64,000 nucleotides of DNA from Ignavibacteria bacterium (GCA_016873895.1 VGVV01000002.1:250152-314151); one strand, 5' to 3'; counted from the stretch's first letter, positions 39,125-49,951 are shown. Program-made: numbers and translations. The notes: generated by a model from the sequence alone, not told the origin.

Positions 39125-39988
39125 TTACCCTAGATAGGTTCGTAGGGCCTTCGAGCGTGAAGCGTGGCGCAGACGTCGAATTGCTTTCTCTTTGATTTGT
39201 CTCACGCGTTCGCGTGTAAGGTTGAACTTCTCACCAATTTCTTCAAGCGTAAGGGCTTGTTGATCATCGAGGCCGAAATACAACCGAATAACTTCCGCTT
39301 CACGTTCGCTCAGTGTGTTGAGCACCTGCTGAACCTCTACGCGTAGAGACTCGCGCATGAGTTCGCTGTCTGGAGGTGGCTGTTGATCGTTTGGAAGAAT
39401 ATCGAGAAGTCTGTTGTCTTCACCCTGAACAAACGGAGCATCCACAGAAAGATGGCGTCCAGAGATCTTAATGGTTTCTGAGATTTCTGCAATCGACATC
39501 TCGAGCTGCTCGGCCAGCTCAGCAGCGGTTGGTTCACGCTCATACTGCTGTTCGAGCTCTGAAAACTTCTTGCCGATTTTGTTAAGTGCACCAACGCGAT
39601 TTAGCGGTAGACGTACAATGCGAGACTGCTCTGCAAGTGCCTGAAGGATTGACTGACGGATCCACCAAACAGCATAGGAGATGAATTTAAAACCGCGCGT
39701 CTCGTCAAAGCGCTTTGCAGCCTTGATCAGGCCGAGGTTGCCTTCGTTGATGAGATCACCCAACGACAAGCCCTGATTCTGATATTGCTTGGCAACCGAC
39801 ACAACGAAGCGAAGGTTGGCTTTCACCAATCGTTCTAGTGCCATTGCGCCTTCAAAGCCGCCACGTCGGATGGCCTGCGCGAGTACGATTTCGTCATCAC
39901 CTGTAAGAAGATCAACTCGTCCGATCTCTTGCAAATACTTGTCTAGTGATTGACTCTCGCGATTGGTATACTGTTTGGTAATCCTCAT
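39125..39988 (-). CDS. rpoD: Primary sigma factor (RpoD/SigA, Bacteroidetes type)
   Basis: This is the RNA polymerase sigma factor. I chose the ATG at 39988 (287 residues); the opening [23 protein letters not shown] matches short Bacteroidetes RpoD proteins that lack region 1.1. Region 2 has [21 protein letters not shown] and the -10 melting helix [13 protein letters not shown]. Region 4 has [29 protein letters not shown]. The frame is open further upstream to 40195, but that part overlaps the protease gene and is unmatched. A Bacteroidetes-type factor implies promoters may follow -33/-7 rules rather than the E. coli type. Confidence 0.95.
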   Translation of the reverse strand: MRITKQYTNRESQSLDKYLQEIGRVDLLTGDDEIVLAQAIRRGGFEGAMALERLVKANLRFVVSVAKQYQNQGLSLGDLINEGNLGLIKAAKRFDETRGFKFISYAVWWIRQSILQALAEQSRIVRLPLNRVGALNKIGKKFSELEQQYEREPTAAELAEQLEMSIAEISETIKISGRHLSVDAPFVQGEDNRLLDILPNDQQPPPDSELMRESLRVEVQQVLNTLSEREAEVIRLYFGLDDQQALTLEEIGEKFNLTRERVRQIKEKAIRRLRHASRSKALRTYLG

Positions 39989-40034
39989 GGACGGGGACCT
40001 ATGTTGAAACGTTGTCTTGAAAAAGAGTGGAAAG

Positions 40035-41669
40035 TTACTGATCTGACGGCAATTTTGGAGCAAGAAAGGCTCCATATTTCGGGCTTTGTAGCACTTCGTG
40101 CGCTGCGCGCACCGATGGTATGGCGAGCAGACCTGCTCGATATTGTATGCTGCCCGTGGAAAAACGCGATCGAATTTCATGCGACAGCAGCTCAATCAGC
40201 AAAGAACTGTTGTTTTTCAATTGCGCTTGGTAATCGCGCTCAACCTGCACTTGAAGGGTTTTTAGAGCACTTTTGATGGCTTGATTGGCGGCTGATTCGT
40301 CGATGGCCTGCTCAAGGCGCTTGATCGACTGAAACAGGGGATCACGCATGTCGTTAGGCAGCGTTGCGACGAATCGTATGAAATCCTCAACCGCCGACTT
40401 TGGAGCAAGAAAATCATCAGGAAGAGATTCAAACCTCGCGGCATAGCGCGTTGCAAACATGGCAATCGCTCCGGACTGTTCAAGGTTTGCCAAGGTCGTT
40501 GGCAGGATAGAATCACTTACCGTGCTATCTGGGTCGATACCATGACGGGCTGATACTCGACGTCCATTCGAGGTTCGGAATCTGTCAACCGACCCTGAGT
40601 CTGCGTTGCGAGTATCCAGTCTCTGTATGCATCTGCCCGATGGAGTGTAGTAGCGAGCTGTTGTAAGCTTAAGTACTGATGCACCGGCAGAGAGAGGTAT
40701 CATTGTTTGAACAAAGCCTTTGCCGTAGGAACGCCTGCCAATGATGACAGCTCGATCAAGGTCTTGCAGTGCGCCGGCAACAACCTCGCTGGCGCTCGCA
40801 CTTGATTCGTTAATCAGAACAGCAAGCGGCAGCTTCGGATACTTTGAAGGTCTATTCGACGCATACAACCGCGTCTCGTCGGATGATCTACCGCGCGTGG
40901 TAACAATTGCACTACCCTGAGGAACAAACAGTTCTGTGATGCCGATAGCTGCATCGAGGAGCCCACCTGGATTGTCACGAAGATCAAGAATGAGTCCTGT
41001 GAGGGGGCCTTCATTCTGCAATTCTTGAATGGCATCAGCAAGCTCATCGCGTGTATTCGATGTAAACCTCGTAAGCTTGATGTATCCAATCGAGGAGCTA
41101 AATCGATGAGCTGCATAGATCGACTCAAGCTCTAATGCACGACGCTCCAAAAGAACCTTGATCGTGTCTGATTTGCCATCTCGCAGAAGCCACATAGATA
41201 CCTTGCTACCTGCCTGCCCCCTTGTATAGGATCTGAGTCCATCTTGACCTAACGTATCGGCCCATGCGCTATCAACCCGGATAATTCGGTCGCCAATGCG
41301 AATCTTCGATTCCCGAGCCGAACCACCCTCACGGAGGTCGCTGATATATAGATTGCCGTTTATCTCGTCAACGACAATGCCAACACCTACATAACTGCCT
41401 GTGGTGATATTCTGCACATCCTCCGACTCGTCGCCTACCATGTACTCGCTGTATGGGTCTAAATGCTCCATCATAGCATCAATGCCAACATCAACCAATT
41501 CTACGGGGTCTACGGGGTCCACATAGCGCAGCTGTACCTCGCGAAAAATCTCGCCAAAGGATTCGATTGCCTTTGCAATGCGCAGATATGAGTCGTCAGG
41601 TTGCTCGCTCGAGACAGCCGGAACAAGCAGGATCGCGAAAAATAGTGCGGCAGTACGGACAGGACTCAT
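40035..41669 (-). CDS. S41 C-terminal processing protease
   Basis: This exported serine protease (544 residues) has a signal peptide (1-21, AVSSE), a PDZ domain (about 80-165) and the S41 catalytic site: [17 protein letters not shown] with the Ser near 299 and [11 protein letters not shown] with the Lys near 324. It resembles CtpA/Prc, which trim periplasmic and envelope proteins. The C-terminal ~150 residues are helical. Its start overlaps the glyS stop as ATGA, so it follows glyS; rpoD begins 46 bases later. Confidence 0.9.
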   Translation of the reverse strand: MSPVRTAALFFAILLVPAVSSEQPDDSYLRIAKAIESFGEIFREVQLRYVDPVDPVELVDVGIDAMMEHLDPYSEYMVGDESEDVQNITTGSYVGVGIVVDEINGNLYISDLREGGSARESKIRIGDRIIRVDSAWADTLGQDGLRSYTRGQAGSKVSMWLLRDGKSDTIKVLLERRALELESIYAAHRFSSSIGYIKLTRFTSNTRDELADAIQELQNEGPLTGLILDLRDNPGGLLDAAIGITELFVPQGSAIVTTRGRSSDETRLYASNRPSKYPKLPLAVLINESSASASEVVAGALQDLDRAVIIGRRSYGKGFVQTMIPLSAGASVLKLTTARYYTPSGRCIQRLDTRNADSGSVDRFRTSNGRRVSARHGIDPDSTVSDSILPTTLANLEQSGAIAMFATRYAARFESLPDDFLAPKSAVEDFIRFVATLPNDMRDPLFQSIKRLEQAIDESAANQAIKSALKTLQVQVERDYQAQLKNNSSLLIELLSHEIRSRFSTGSIQYRAGLLAIPSVRAAHEVLQSPKYGAFLAPKLPSDQ

Positions 41670-43099
41670 TGCAGCATTCGATGTTGTATCTCGCCCGCAA
41701 GTGCATCAACGTGGATACGGTCTTGTTGCATAGTATCACGTTCGCGTAGTGTTACGGTTGAATCGGATATCGTCTGGCCGTCAACTGTAATGCAGAACGG
41801 CGTTCCAACCTCATCCTGCCTGCGATACCGACGTCCAATTGCTCCACTTGTGTCGTAGTCCACGCGAAACCAACGCTCCAGGTTTGACACGATAGAGTGG
41901 GCTGCCTCAGGCATGCCGTCTTTGTTTACAAGGGGAAGCACGGCAGCCGTAATAGGAGCGATCGATGGCTTGAGTTTGAGCAATGATCGTGTCTCAGAGC
42001 CGCCATCATCCGTTGGTAGAATCTCCTCTCGATACGCGTCACACAGAACTGCCATAAATGTGCGTGTTGCGCCAACGGCAGTCTCGATTACGTATGGAGT
42101 GAATCTATCCTTGCTTGCTGTGTCAACGTATTCAAGCTTTTTACCCGAAAACTCCTGATGACGTCCAAGATCAAAGTCTGTACGTGAGTGAATCCCTTCA
42201 ATCTCGCCCCATCCGAATGGGAAATGATACTCGATGTCTTCGGCTGCTGCAGCGTAATGCGCAAGTTTCTCATGGGGCTTACGATGCAGTTTTGCTGCAT
42301 CGATTCCTAGCGACTCAGTAAACCAATTCCATCGTGCTGTGCGCCAGTATTCAAACCACTCGTTTTCTGTACCAGGCTTGACAAAGAACTGCATCTCCAT
42401 TTGTTCGAATTCACGCGTGCGGAAGAGAAAGTTCTTTGTGTTGATCTCATTGCGGAAGCTCTTTCCGATTTGGGCAATGCCAAATGGGGGCTTCATGCGC
42501 GCAGATTCCATGACGTTTTTGAAGTTGACAAAAATGCCCTGTGCTGTTTCAGGCCTGAGGTATACAACGTTTGCAGCATCTGCAACTGGGCCTACATGTG
42601 TTTCGAACATGAGATTGAAATTGCGAACCTCTGTCCAGTCGGTAGTACCCGAGATCGGATCGGGTATACAGTTCGAGATAATGATAGCATGGAGGTCTTC
42701 GTTGCTGTTAGCTGAGGCTAATGCATGTTCTACTCCATCTGCTTGCTCGGATTTGCCTTTGTTGCGCAATCGCGTAATGAAGTCTTCGATCAGGTTGTCG
42801 GCGCGATGTCGCGACTTCGACGTCTTGTTATCGATCATTGGGTCAGAAAACTGTCCCACGTGGCCAGAAGCTTCCCAGACGCGTGGGTGCATCAGTATCG
42901 ACGAATCAATGCCGACGATGTCGGAGCGATAGGTCATGGCCTTCCACCAAGAGTCCTTGATGTTGCGCAGTAGCTCAACGCCGAGTGGGCCAAAGTCCCA
43001 GCATCCATTAAGGCCACCATAAATTTCAGAAGACTGGTATACGAAACCTTTGCGCTTAGAAAGCGATAGAATTGCGTCGAGTGTTGCAGGTGATGACAT
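41666..43099 (-). CDS. glyS: Glycyl-tRNA synthetase (single-chain, dimeric type)
   Basis: The 477-residue class II synthetase charges tRNA-Gly. Class II motif 2 (the FRNEINTKNFLFRTREFEQME region), YLRPETAQGIFVNFKN (about residues 181-196) and EGIHSRTDFDLGRH near 300 are visible. It is the eukaryote-like alpha-2 form used by Bacteroidota, Actinobacteria and others, not the glyQ/glyS pair. It lies upstream of the S41 protease with an ATGA overlap. Confidence 0.95.
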   Translation of the reverse strand: MSSPATLDAILSLSKRKGFVYQSSEIYGGLNGCWDFGPLGVELLRNIKDSWWKAMTYRSDIVGIDSSILMHPRVWEASGHVGQFSDPMIDNKTSKSRHRADNLIEDFITRLRNKGKSEQADGVEHALASANSNEDLHAIIISNCIPDPISGTTDWTEVRNFNLMFETHVGPVADAANVVYLRPETAQGIFVNFKNVMESARMKPPFGIAQIGKSFRNEINTKNFLFRTREFEQMEMQFFVKPGTENEWFEYWRTARWNWFTESLGIDAAKLHRKPHEKLAHYAAAAEDIEYHFPFGWGEIEGIHSRTDFDLGRHQEFSGKKLEYVDTASKDRFTPYVIETAVGATRTFMAVLCDAYREEILPTDDGGSETRSLLKLKPSIAPITAAVLPLVNKDGMPEAAHSIVSNLERWFRVDYDTSGAIGRRYRRQDEVGTPFCITVDGQTISDSTVTLRERDTMQQDRIHVDALAGEIQHRMLQ

Positions 43100-43208
43100 A
43101 CGATCTGTTGAGGAGTGAACCGCTGATAAAATTGAGGGGCAAAATACGAAGTCCTGTCAGTTGCGTAGTTTACAGCTCTTGATACTCATCATTTCTTCGA
43201 GTCAGACC

Positions 43209-45233
43209 GTGGTGAAACGAACAGGCGTAGTGCTTCACGTCATTTTGACGCTCGCCGCCCTTTTGGGCGCACTTCCGACAGCTGCTGTGGCGCAAATGCC
43301 GTCAGCAAAGAACAAGATCACGTTCTCGCCGATTGCGCCAATCAGCGCCAAGGCAGGCGATACGGTCGAGATTGTTGTGTCGGCTAAGATTGCAAAGCAT
43401 TGGCACAGCTATGGACTTACACCGGCCGTCGGACCCGACGGTCTCGGGCCTGAGGCAACCGTTATGAGCGTAGGCCCCAAGGCGGTTATGAGGCTACTTG
43501 GTAAGCCCCGTTTTACGAAGGGGGCTCACTCGGGCTTCGACAAAACGTGGGAAACCACAGTCGAGGAGTTATCCGGCAGCATAGAGGCGCGCTTGCGCGT
43601 AGTGCTATCTGCGTCTCTGGAAAAGGGAGCACATACCGGCACAGTCAATTTTCTGATGCAGCTATGCGATACTTCGGCTTGTCTGCCTGCAGAGGACATG
43701 CCGCAAACTGTCGAAATAACAATTACAGATGCGGCATTGCCGAGGTCGACAACCACAGCAGATACGGCCACTGGTGCTGCTGCTTCTGTGACGGCCACGC
43801 AGGACGGTCGTTCCGTGGATGCTGTGCAGGCACCAATGGATAGCCAAGAAGAAATCGAGGTCGAAAAACGAAAAGGCTTGATGAGCTTTTTTTTCTACGC
43901 AATGGGGATCGGTTTTCTCGCGCTACTTACGCCTTGCGTGTTTCCAATGATTCCAATCACGGTTTCATTCTTTACCAAGCGACATGAAAAAAAGCGGGGA
44001 TCAGGACTGCGTGATAGTGTCTTGTTCGGCATAGGCATTATCTCAACATTTACGGCTGTTGGAATCATTGCTTCGATCCTGTTCGGAGGAACGGCAGTGC
44101 AGGATCTTGCAGCCAACCCTTGGCTGAATCTAGGAATAGGTCTGCTCTTCATGGCGCTGGCATTCAACCTGTTTGGGTCATTCGAAATACAGGTCCCTGT
44201 CTCCATCATGAATGCTCTGAACAAAAAGTCTCAGGGCGATGGTGTGGTCTCGGTTTTACTGATGGGGCTCACGTTTTCGTTAACGTCTTTTACGTGCACA
44301 GTGCCATTTGTAGGCACACTTCTGTTGAGTGCATCGGGCGGTGATTACCTTTATCCTGCCGTTGGTACACTTGGATTTGCTACAGCATTCGCGATACCCT
44401 TCGTAGTACTTTCAATGTTCCCATCTCTCTTGGTTCGCCTGCCGCGTGCTGGGGGGTGGATGAACAATCTCAAAGTTGTTATGGGGTTCCTCGAAATTGC
44501 CGCAGCTGTCAAGTTCTTCTCAACAGCTGAGTTCATTTTCGGACTTGGGCTCTTGCCACGCGAGGTGTTTCTCGCAGTTTGGGCTGGCGTGTGCTTCCTC
44601 ATCGTATTGTACATTCTTGGGTCATTCCAGTTAACTCTCGATACCCCCATTGAACGTATCGGTGGAGCACGCGCGATGTTTGCCGTTGTCTTTGCCACGC
44701 TAGGTTTCTGGTTTGCAGCCGGTATGATGGGGAAGCCATTGGCTGCAGATCTCGAGGCCTTACTTCCTCCTGAGAACTATCATGAATTGCTTGCCCAAAT
44801 GAATGGATCTAGCACTGCTGCAGCATCTGCGTCCGCAACAGAGTCCGAAGATGCAAAGCTGGGTCATGGTGGGCTTGTGTGGATGAACAATCTCGAAGAG
44901 GCAAAGAAGGTTGCAGCGCGCGAAGGCAAGCCGATATTTATCGACTTTACTGGGTTTGCCTGCGTGAACTGCAGACTCATGGAAAAGGATGTGTTTCCCA
45001 AGGCCGAGGTTGTTGAGCAATTCAAAAAGTTTGTGCTCGTGCAGCTGTATACCGATCGCAAGAGTGAGCCATATATCACCAACCAGAATATCCTGAAGAC
45101 CTACGGCACCGTTGCCAATCCATTGTATGTGATTCTTAAACAAGACGGGTCGTATATCGCTCAGACGGGATTCCAGACACAGTTTAGGTCCAATCCAGGA
45201 CTCTTTGTTGCTTTCTTGCAGAGGGCTCTCTAG
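43209..45233 (+). CDS. dsbD: Thiol:disulfide interchange protein DsbD-like
   Basis: The protein carries electrons across the inner membrane to periplasmic thiols. From GTG 43209 (or 43212) it has a signal peptide (VKRTGVVLHVILTLAALLG, ending AVAQ), an N-terminal DsbD-alpha-like domain with Cys in QLCDTSACLP (about 157-162), then eight hydrophobic segments with the CcdA-type Cys in LTPCVFPMIP and SFTCTVPFVG. The C-terminal thioredoxin domain has FACVNCRLME (CVNC). A TTG-initiated frame from 43161 would add an odd hydrophobic leader. A GNAT gene follows. Confidence 0.88.
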   Translation: MVKRTGVVLHVILTLAALLGALPTAAVAQMPSAKNKITFSPIAPISAKAGDTVEIVVSAKIAKHWHSYGLTPAVGPDGLGPEATVMSVGPKAVMRLLGKPRFTKGAHSGFDKTWETTVEELSGSIEARLRVVLSASLEKGAHTGTVNFLMQLCDTSACLPAEDMPQTVEITITDAALPRSTTTADTATGAAASVTATQDGRSVDAVQAPMDSQEEIEVEKRKGLMSFFFYAMGIGFLALLTPCVFPMIPITVSFFTKRHEKKRGSGLRDSVLFGIGIISTFTAVGIIASILFGGTAVQDLAANPWLNLGIGLLFMALAFNLFGSFEIQVPVSIMNALNKKSQGDGVVSVLLMGLTFSLTSFTCTVPFVGTLLLSASGGDYLYPAVGTLGFATAFAIPFVVLSMFPSLLVRLPRAGGWMNNLKVVMGFLEIAAAVKFFSTAEFIFGLGLLPREVFLAVWAGVCFLIVLYILGSFQLTLDTPIERIGGARAMFAVVFATLGFWFAAGMMGKPLAADLEALLPPENYHELLAQMNGSSTAAASASATESEDAKLGHGGLVWMNNLEEAKKVAAREGKPIFIDFTGFACVNCRLMEKDVFPKAEVVEQFKKFVLVQLYTDRKSEPYITNQNILKTYGTVANPLYVILKQDGSYIAQTGFQTQFRSNPGLFVAFLQRAL

Positions 45234-45234
45234 C

Positions 45235-45690
45235 GTGCAGCGCCGGATTACACGAGTTGATAGTGCGCGCTTCGATGAGTTCTTCGGGCTCGTTTGCGAG
45301 CTTGCCGATTACGAACATTTGGATCGGCCGCCGGCTGAGGCAAGAGAGCGGCTGCGCATAGACAGTACTGGGTCGAATCCTCGCATAGAGGCATACATCA
45401 TTGAAAATGATGATGCCGTAGCTGTTGGATATGCAATTGCGCTCGAAACGTACTCGTCGTTTTTGGCACTACCAACGATGTATCTCGAGGACATCTTCAT
45501 TCGTGAGCAGCACAGAGGGAGCGGGCATGGCAAAGCCCTCTTCGAGTTTGTTCTGCAAACGGCCCGCGAACGCGGATGTGGTCGCATGGACTGGCAAGTG
45601 CTCGACTGGAACATGCTTGCCAGGGATTTCTATGACCACCAAGGGGCCGTCCCGATGAACGAGTGGCTGCTCTATCGCATAACTATCTAG
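45235..45690 (+). CDS. GNAT-family N-acetyltransferase
   Basis: The 151-residue enzyme has an acetyl-CoA loop EQHRGSGHGKAL (about residues 91-102) and a DWQVLDWNMLARDFYDHQGA motif (about 118-137) like that of diamine (spermidine/spermine) acetyltransferases. I chose the GTG at 45235 right after the dsbD stop; an earlier ATG-less extension overlaps dsbD. Substrate is unproven, though an agmatinase in this window shows polyamine metabolism is present. Its last eight bases overlap panC, which converges on it. Confidence 0.78.
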   Translation: MQRRITRVDSARFDEFFGLVCELADYEHLDRPPAEARERLRIDSTGSNPRIEAYIIENDDAVAVGYAIALETYSSFLALPTMYLEDIFIREQHRGSGHGKALFEFVLQTARERGCGRMDWQVLDWNMLARDFYDHQGAVPMNEWLLYRITI

Positions 45691-46570
45691 GGTGCTCTAC
45701 AAGCATATTGTCGATCAATCTGGTGTTGCCAAGTCTGACAGCTACGCACAGTGCAATGGTATGCGGTAAATCATCCGTCGGACACCGCAGTGTATCAGCG
45801 TCTACTGCCACAGCGTAATCGATCGTAAGATCACCCACCTTGGAGAGTGTCCCTAGCATCTCCTGTTCTACCGCGATGCGTGATGTTTCTCCAGCAGAAA
45901 TCATGTTGCGCGCCGAAACAAGGGCCCGATAGAGCACTGTTGCTTGTTGTCGGTGTTCTGCGCTTAGGTACACATTACGGGAGCTCATCGCCAGCCCGTC
46001 GTGCTCGCGCACTGTTGGCAAGACCGTAATCTTTGTTCTGGCTACGGCATTGTCTGATGAGGCTGCAACCAGAGCCTTTATCACCAGAGTTTGCTGTAAA
46101 TCCTTTTGGCCAAAAAAAGCCTCGTCCGGCAGCATGGCCTGAAACAAACGCGCCACTACAGTGGCCACCCCTTCAAAATGATTAGGACGAGAAGCCCCTT
46201 CCAATACCTCCGTAACACCTGTGATGTGGATCGTCGAGGCCACTCCGACTGGATACATTTCTTGAATCGAAGGCAGAAAAACATGGGTTGCACCGGCTTG
46301 CTGGAGGATCACCAGATCTGACTTCACATTTCGAGGGTAGCGCTCAAAATCCTCGGATGGCCCAAACTGTGTCGGATTAACGAAAATCGAGGCTACGACA
46401 AAGTTGTGGCGCTCAGCAGCCACCCTAACGAGCGACGCGTGGCCCTGATGAAGAGACCCCATCGTAGGTATGCAGCCTATCGTGTGCCCATTGCTTCGGG
46501 CTTGAAAAACCGCCTGGTGCATTTCAGCAACTGTGCGGCATATAACGACGCTGGTTGGTGTCGGGCTCAT
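45683..46570 (-). CDS. panC: Pantothenate synthetase
   Basis: PanC joins pantoate and beta-alanine with ATP to make pantothenate for CoA. CIPTMGSLHQGHASL (about residues 33-47) holds the HIGH-like motif, FGQKDLQQ (about 153-160) and AMSSRN (about 193-198, the KMSKS equivalent) follow. The 295 residues are typical. It is convergent with the GNAT gene and divergent from ilvE, with about 20 bases between starts, so the two promoters must overlap with the coding ends. Confidence 0.95.
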   Translation of the reverse strand: MSPTPTSVVICRTVAEMHQAVFQARSNGHTIGCIPTMGSLHQGHASLVRVAAERHNFVVASIFVNPTQFGPSEDFERYPRNVKSDLVILQQAGATHVFLPSIQEMYPVGVASTIHITGVTEVLEGASRPNHFEGVATVVARLFQAMLPDEAFFGQKDLQQTLVIKALVAASSDNAVARTKITVLPTVREHDGLAMSSRNVYLSAEHRQQATVLYRALVSARNMISAGETSRIAVEQEMLGTLSKVGDLTIDYAVAVDADTLRCPTDDLPHTIALCVAVRLGNTRLIDNMLVEHPR

Positions 46571-46590
46571 AGAGCGAAGATATCAACACT

Positions 46591-47691
46591 ATGATGTTGA
46601 CTCAACCTATCTCCATAGATTCGTATATGGCTATACCTATCGATAGAAGTACGAACCCGCGACTTGACGCTGAGGCAGTAGCAAGCTTTAAGCTCACAAA
46701 TGTTTCGAGCGATCACCTCTATATCGCAGAATATGCCCACAAGGAATGGCGAAAAGAGCGAATCGGACCATACAGACCCCTACAGCTTACGCCACTGACC
46801 TTGGGTCTTCACTATGCCCAACAGGTTTTCGAGGGAATGAAGGCATATAAGATGCTCGATGGGCGTATTTCTGTGTTTCGCACTGCAAAGCATGCTCAAC
46901 GCTTCAATACCTCACTGCGTCGGATGGCAATGCCTGAAGTGCCTCCAGAAATGTTCGCTAACGCTGTGCATACCCTCGTTGATCTTGACCGTGATTGGGT
47001 ACCTTCCGGACCAGATAGTTCGTACTACATAAGGCCATTTGTTATCGCAACCGAGGAACGCATCGGACTCAAGCCGTCGGATGAGTTTATGTTTCTCGTA
47101 GGGGGCGGGCCGTTTCGTCCCGTATATTCCAAGCCATTGCGAGTGCGAGTAGAGCGCATGTACACTCGGGCCTCGAAAGGCGGTACGGGCTATGCAAAGT
47201 GTGGTGGTAACTATGCTGCAGCTATGCTTCCAACTATTCTGGCCAACGAAGCTGGTTACGACCAGGTGCTCTGGACTGATGCTGAGAAGCATGAGTTGAT
47301 CGAAGAATCTGGCACGATGAACGTTATGTTCTTTATCAACGGGGTTCTTACAACTGCGCCTCTTGGAGACACAATTCTTGATGGCATAACACGCGATTCA
47401 GTAATCACCCTAGCCAAAGAATGGGGGATACCAGTTGATGAGCGATCGGTCTCTGTTGCGGAGTTACAGGATCGGATAGCAGATGGTTCGCTTACTGAAG
47501 CCTTTGGCGTTGGTACAGCGGCATCCGTTGCGCCGATCGCTACTGTTGGCATTGACGGCAATGACTACCAGTTAGATGTTCATCCAGAGTGTGCGATGTT
47601 CCGTTTCAAGCGCGAGCTTACAGGCATACGCGACGGTTCGATTCCAGACCGCCATAACTGGTTAACGATCATTGACGGTTTTGTTCAGTAG
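46591..47691 (+). CDS. ilvE: Branched-chain amino acid aminotransferase
   Basis: This PLP enzyme transaminates leucine, isoleucine and valine. GLHYAQQVFEGMKAY (about residues 71-85) and KCGGNYAAAMLP (with the PLP Lys about 204) match the long eukaryote/Bacteroidota class, as do the EESGTMNVMFF (about 233-243) and GTAASVAPI segments. Two starts are possible: the ATG at 46591 (366 residues) or ATG at 46627, which would leave more room for the divergent promoters. Family assignment is firm, start less so. Confidence 0.93.
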   Translation: MMLTQPISIDSYMAIPIDRSTNPRLDAEAVASFKLTNVSSDHLYIAEYAHKEWRKERIGPYRPLQLTPLTLGLHYAQQVFEGMKAYKMLDGRISVFRTAKHAQRFNTSLRRMAMPEVPPEMFANAVHTLVDLDRDWVPSGPDSSYYIRPFVIATEERIGLKPSDEFMFLVGGGPFRPVYSKPLRVRVERMYTRASKGGTGYAKCGGNYAAAMLPTILANEAGYDQVLWTDAEKHELIEESGTMNVMFFINGVLTTAPLGDTILDGITRDSVITLAKEWGIPVDERSVSVAELQDRIADGSLTEAFGVGTAASVAPIATVGIDGNDYQLDVHPECAMFRFKRELTGIRDGSIPDRHNWLTIIDGFVQ

Positions 47692-47709
47692 CTGCTGCAG
47701 CCTTCTGCT

Positions 47710-49941
47710 ATGCCAACGGAAGGACAACCAACGATCCTGCCATTGCAATACCTCAAAGGGGTGGGGCCTCGAAGGGCTGAAGCGCTTGCACGAGAAGGGA
47801 TTGTAACATATCAGGACGTAGTGCTCTACGTGCCCCGTGCCTATATCGATAGACGAAGCGCTCAGAGTATTGCGCAGCTACGCGAGATTGCGCGCAAGCA
47901 AACTACAAGCGACGCATCCAGCTTTACAGAGCAACTTTCCATACGGCAGCAGGTCTCTGTTGTTGCTTCCGTCGTGCGTATACACAAGAAAGTTGTTGGT
48001 AAGGGGCGATCCATGCTGCAAGTGGATCTTCGAGATGAGTCGAATGCAGTCTTGCAGCTGATATTTTGGAACCAAGTAGCATACTACCTCAAGATTCTTA
48101 GCGAGGGTGCCACCATCGTGGTACATGGAGTACCCCAGTTCGAAGAACGATGGAACACGTTGTCGATGCATCACCCAGAGGTGGAGGTGGTCGATGACGA
48201 AGAAGCTGGCCAGTTTGGAGCCGGTGCTATTCTGCCACGATATCGACTAACGCAGGGTATGGTAAGTGCGGGCATCACCATGCGCGTGATGCGCTCGATA
48301 GTAGATCAATGCTTGGAAGAATCCATCCCAGCAATGCCAGATCCCTTGCCGCATGAGGTGCGCAAGGAGCGCTTGCTCATTGATCGATCGCAAGCATTGT
48401 TTGCGCTGCATCATCCCCAAGACCATGCAGAGATTCACGCGGCCCAGCGCCGGATGAAGTATGAAGAACTCTTCCTGTTCGAACTGCTGTTGGCTGCACG
48501 GCGAAAATCCCGCAAACGTCCTGAACACGGCATTGCAATGCAGTCCCAAAGCAACCGTGCGCGAGCTCTTATTGGGCGATTGCCGTTTGAGTTGACAGGT
48601 GCGCAGAAACGCGTGATTCGTGAGATCATCGCCGACATGACTTCCGGAACACCCATGAATCGACTTCTACAAGGAGATGTTGGGTCTGGGAAGACGGTGG
48701 TTGCGCTTTTGTGTATGCTTAATGCTGTAGACAACGGCTATCAAGCACTTATTATGGCGCCTACGGAGATCCTGGCGGAACAACACTTTCACGGGTTGCA
48801 ACGCTTACTTGGCGAAGGGCACGGATTGCATGTGCAGTTGCTTGTTGGGTCTCAGCGTAAAAAAGAACGCATGCAGGCACTGCAAGCTATCGCGCATGGA
48901 ACAGCTACTATCGTGGTGGGTACGCATGCACTCTTCGAGGCCGATGTTGCGTACCACAAATTGGGATTGATCGTCATCGACGAGCAACATCGATTCGGTG
49001 TAGCGCAGCGTGCAGAGTTAAAACGTCTTGGACAGCATTCTCACGGGGCTGAGCAGCGCACACCGCATATTCTTGTCATGTCTGCTACTCCGATACCGCG
49101 CACGCTGTCTATGACGCTGTATGGTGATTTAGACTCTTCCGTGATTGATCAGCTACCAGCGCAGCGTAAGCCCATCAAGACCCACGTTGTGTTCGAATCA
49201 AAACTGCATGAGGTGTTTGGTTTTATTAAATCCGAGATTGCTCTTGGACGTCAGGCATATATCGTCTATCCACTTGTCGAGCGCAGCGACAAGGTAGATG
49301 CTAAGAGTGCAATCGAACACTTCGAGCATTTATGCGAATCAGTTTTTTATGACATGCGTGTTGGTTTGTTGCACGGACAGATGAGTTGGGCTGAGAAAGA
49401 GTCTGTTATGAAAGACTTCTTAGAGCGCCGGTTTGATATTCTGGTCTCGACTACTGTTATCGAGGTTGGGATTGATGTACCGAACGCAACTGTTATGCTC
49501 ATTGAAAATGCAGAACGATTTGGGCTATCGCAGCTTCACCAGCTGCGAGGCCGAGTAGGCAGGGGAGGCGAGCAGTCCTATTGTTTCCTTGCTACCAAGG
49601 ATCACTTTAAGTATCAGCTATCACGGACATCTTCTACCGAGGATATATCCAAGGCTCCTATTCGTTTGCGAACGATGGAGGAGACAACGGATGGGTTTCG
49701 CATAGCAGAAGTTGATCTCCGTCTGCGAGGTCCGGGTGATGTGATGGGTACGCGGCAGAGCGGCGTTCCAGATTTTACCTTTGCTGATCTTGTTGCGGAT
49801 GCAGAGTTGATTGCAGAAACCCGAACTGATGCGTTTTCTCTACTAGAGCAGGATCCCCAGCTACGACGTGAAGAACATCAGAGTCTGAAAGCAGAGCTCC
49901 TTCGCATGTTTAACGATTCAACCATGAGTACAGTAGCGTAG
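47710..49941 (+). CDS. recG: ATP-dependent DNA helicase RecG
   Basis: RecG reverses stalled forks and processes Holliday junctions. The wedge domain (about residues 60-160) has an OB fold. Helicase motifs are GDVGSGKTVVALL (about 318-330), IDEQHRFGV (about 423-431), MSATPIPRTL (about 457-466) and QLRGRVGRGGE (about 614-624). The 743 residues are normal. It starts 18 bases after ilvE and runs into queE 10 bases after its stop. Confidence 0.95.
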   Translation: MPTEGQPTILPLQYLKGVGPRRAEALAREGIVTYQDVVLYVPRAYIDRRSAQSIAQLREIARKQTTSDASSFTEQLSIRQQVSVVASVVRIHKKVVGKGRSMLQVDLRDESNAVLQLIFWNQVAYYLKILSEGATIVVHGVPQFEERWNTLSMHHPEVEVVDDEEAGQFGAGAILPRYRLTQGMVSAGITMRVMRSIVDQCLEESIPAMPDPLPHEVRKERLLIDRSQALFALHHPQDHAEIHAAQRRMKYEELFLFELLLAARRKSRKRPEHGIAMQSQSNRARALIGRLPFELTGAQKRVIREIIADMTSGTPMNRLLQGDVGSGKTVVALLCMLNAVDNGYQALIMAPTEILAEQHFHGLQRLLGEGHGLHVQLLVGSQRKKERMQALQAIAHGTATIVVGTHALFEADVAYHKLGLIVIDEQHRFGVAQRAELKRLGQHSHGAEQRTPHILVMSATPIPRTLSMTLYGDLDSSVIDQLPAQRKPIKTHVVFESKLHEVFGFIKSEIALGRQAYIVYPLVERSDKVDAKSAIEHFEHLCESVFYDMRVGLLHGQMSWAEKESVMKDFLERRFDILVSTTVIEVGIDVPNATVMLIENAERFGLSQLHQLRGRVGRGGEQSYCFLATKDHFKYQLSRTSSTEDISKAPIRLRTMEETTDGFRIAEVDLRLRGPGDVMGTRQSGVPDFTFADLVADAELIAETRTDAFSLLEQDPQLRREEHQSLKAELLRMFNDSTMSTVA

Positions 49942-49951
49942 TTTTGTCTCA

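Noticed and set aside
43161..43208. TTG start for dsbD adding a second hydrophobic leader
   Set aside because: The signal peptide from GTG 43209/43212 is complete; the extension looks like leader noise.
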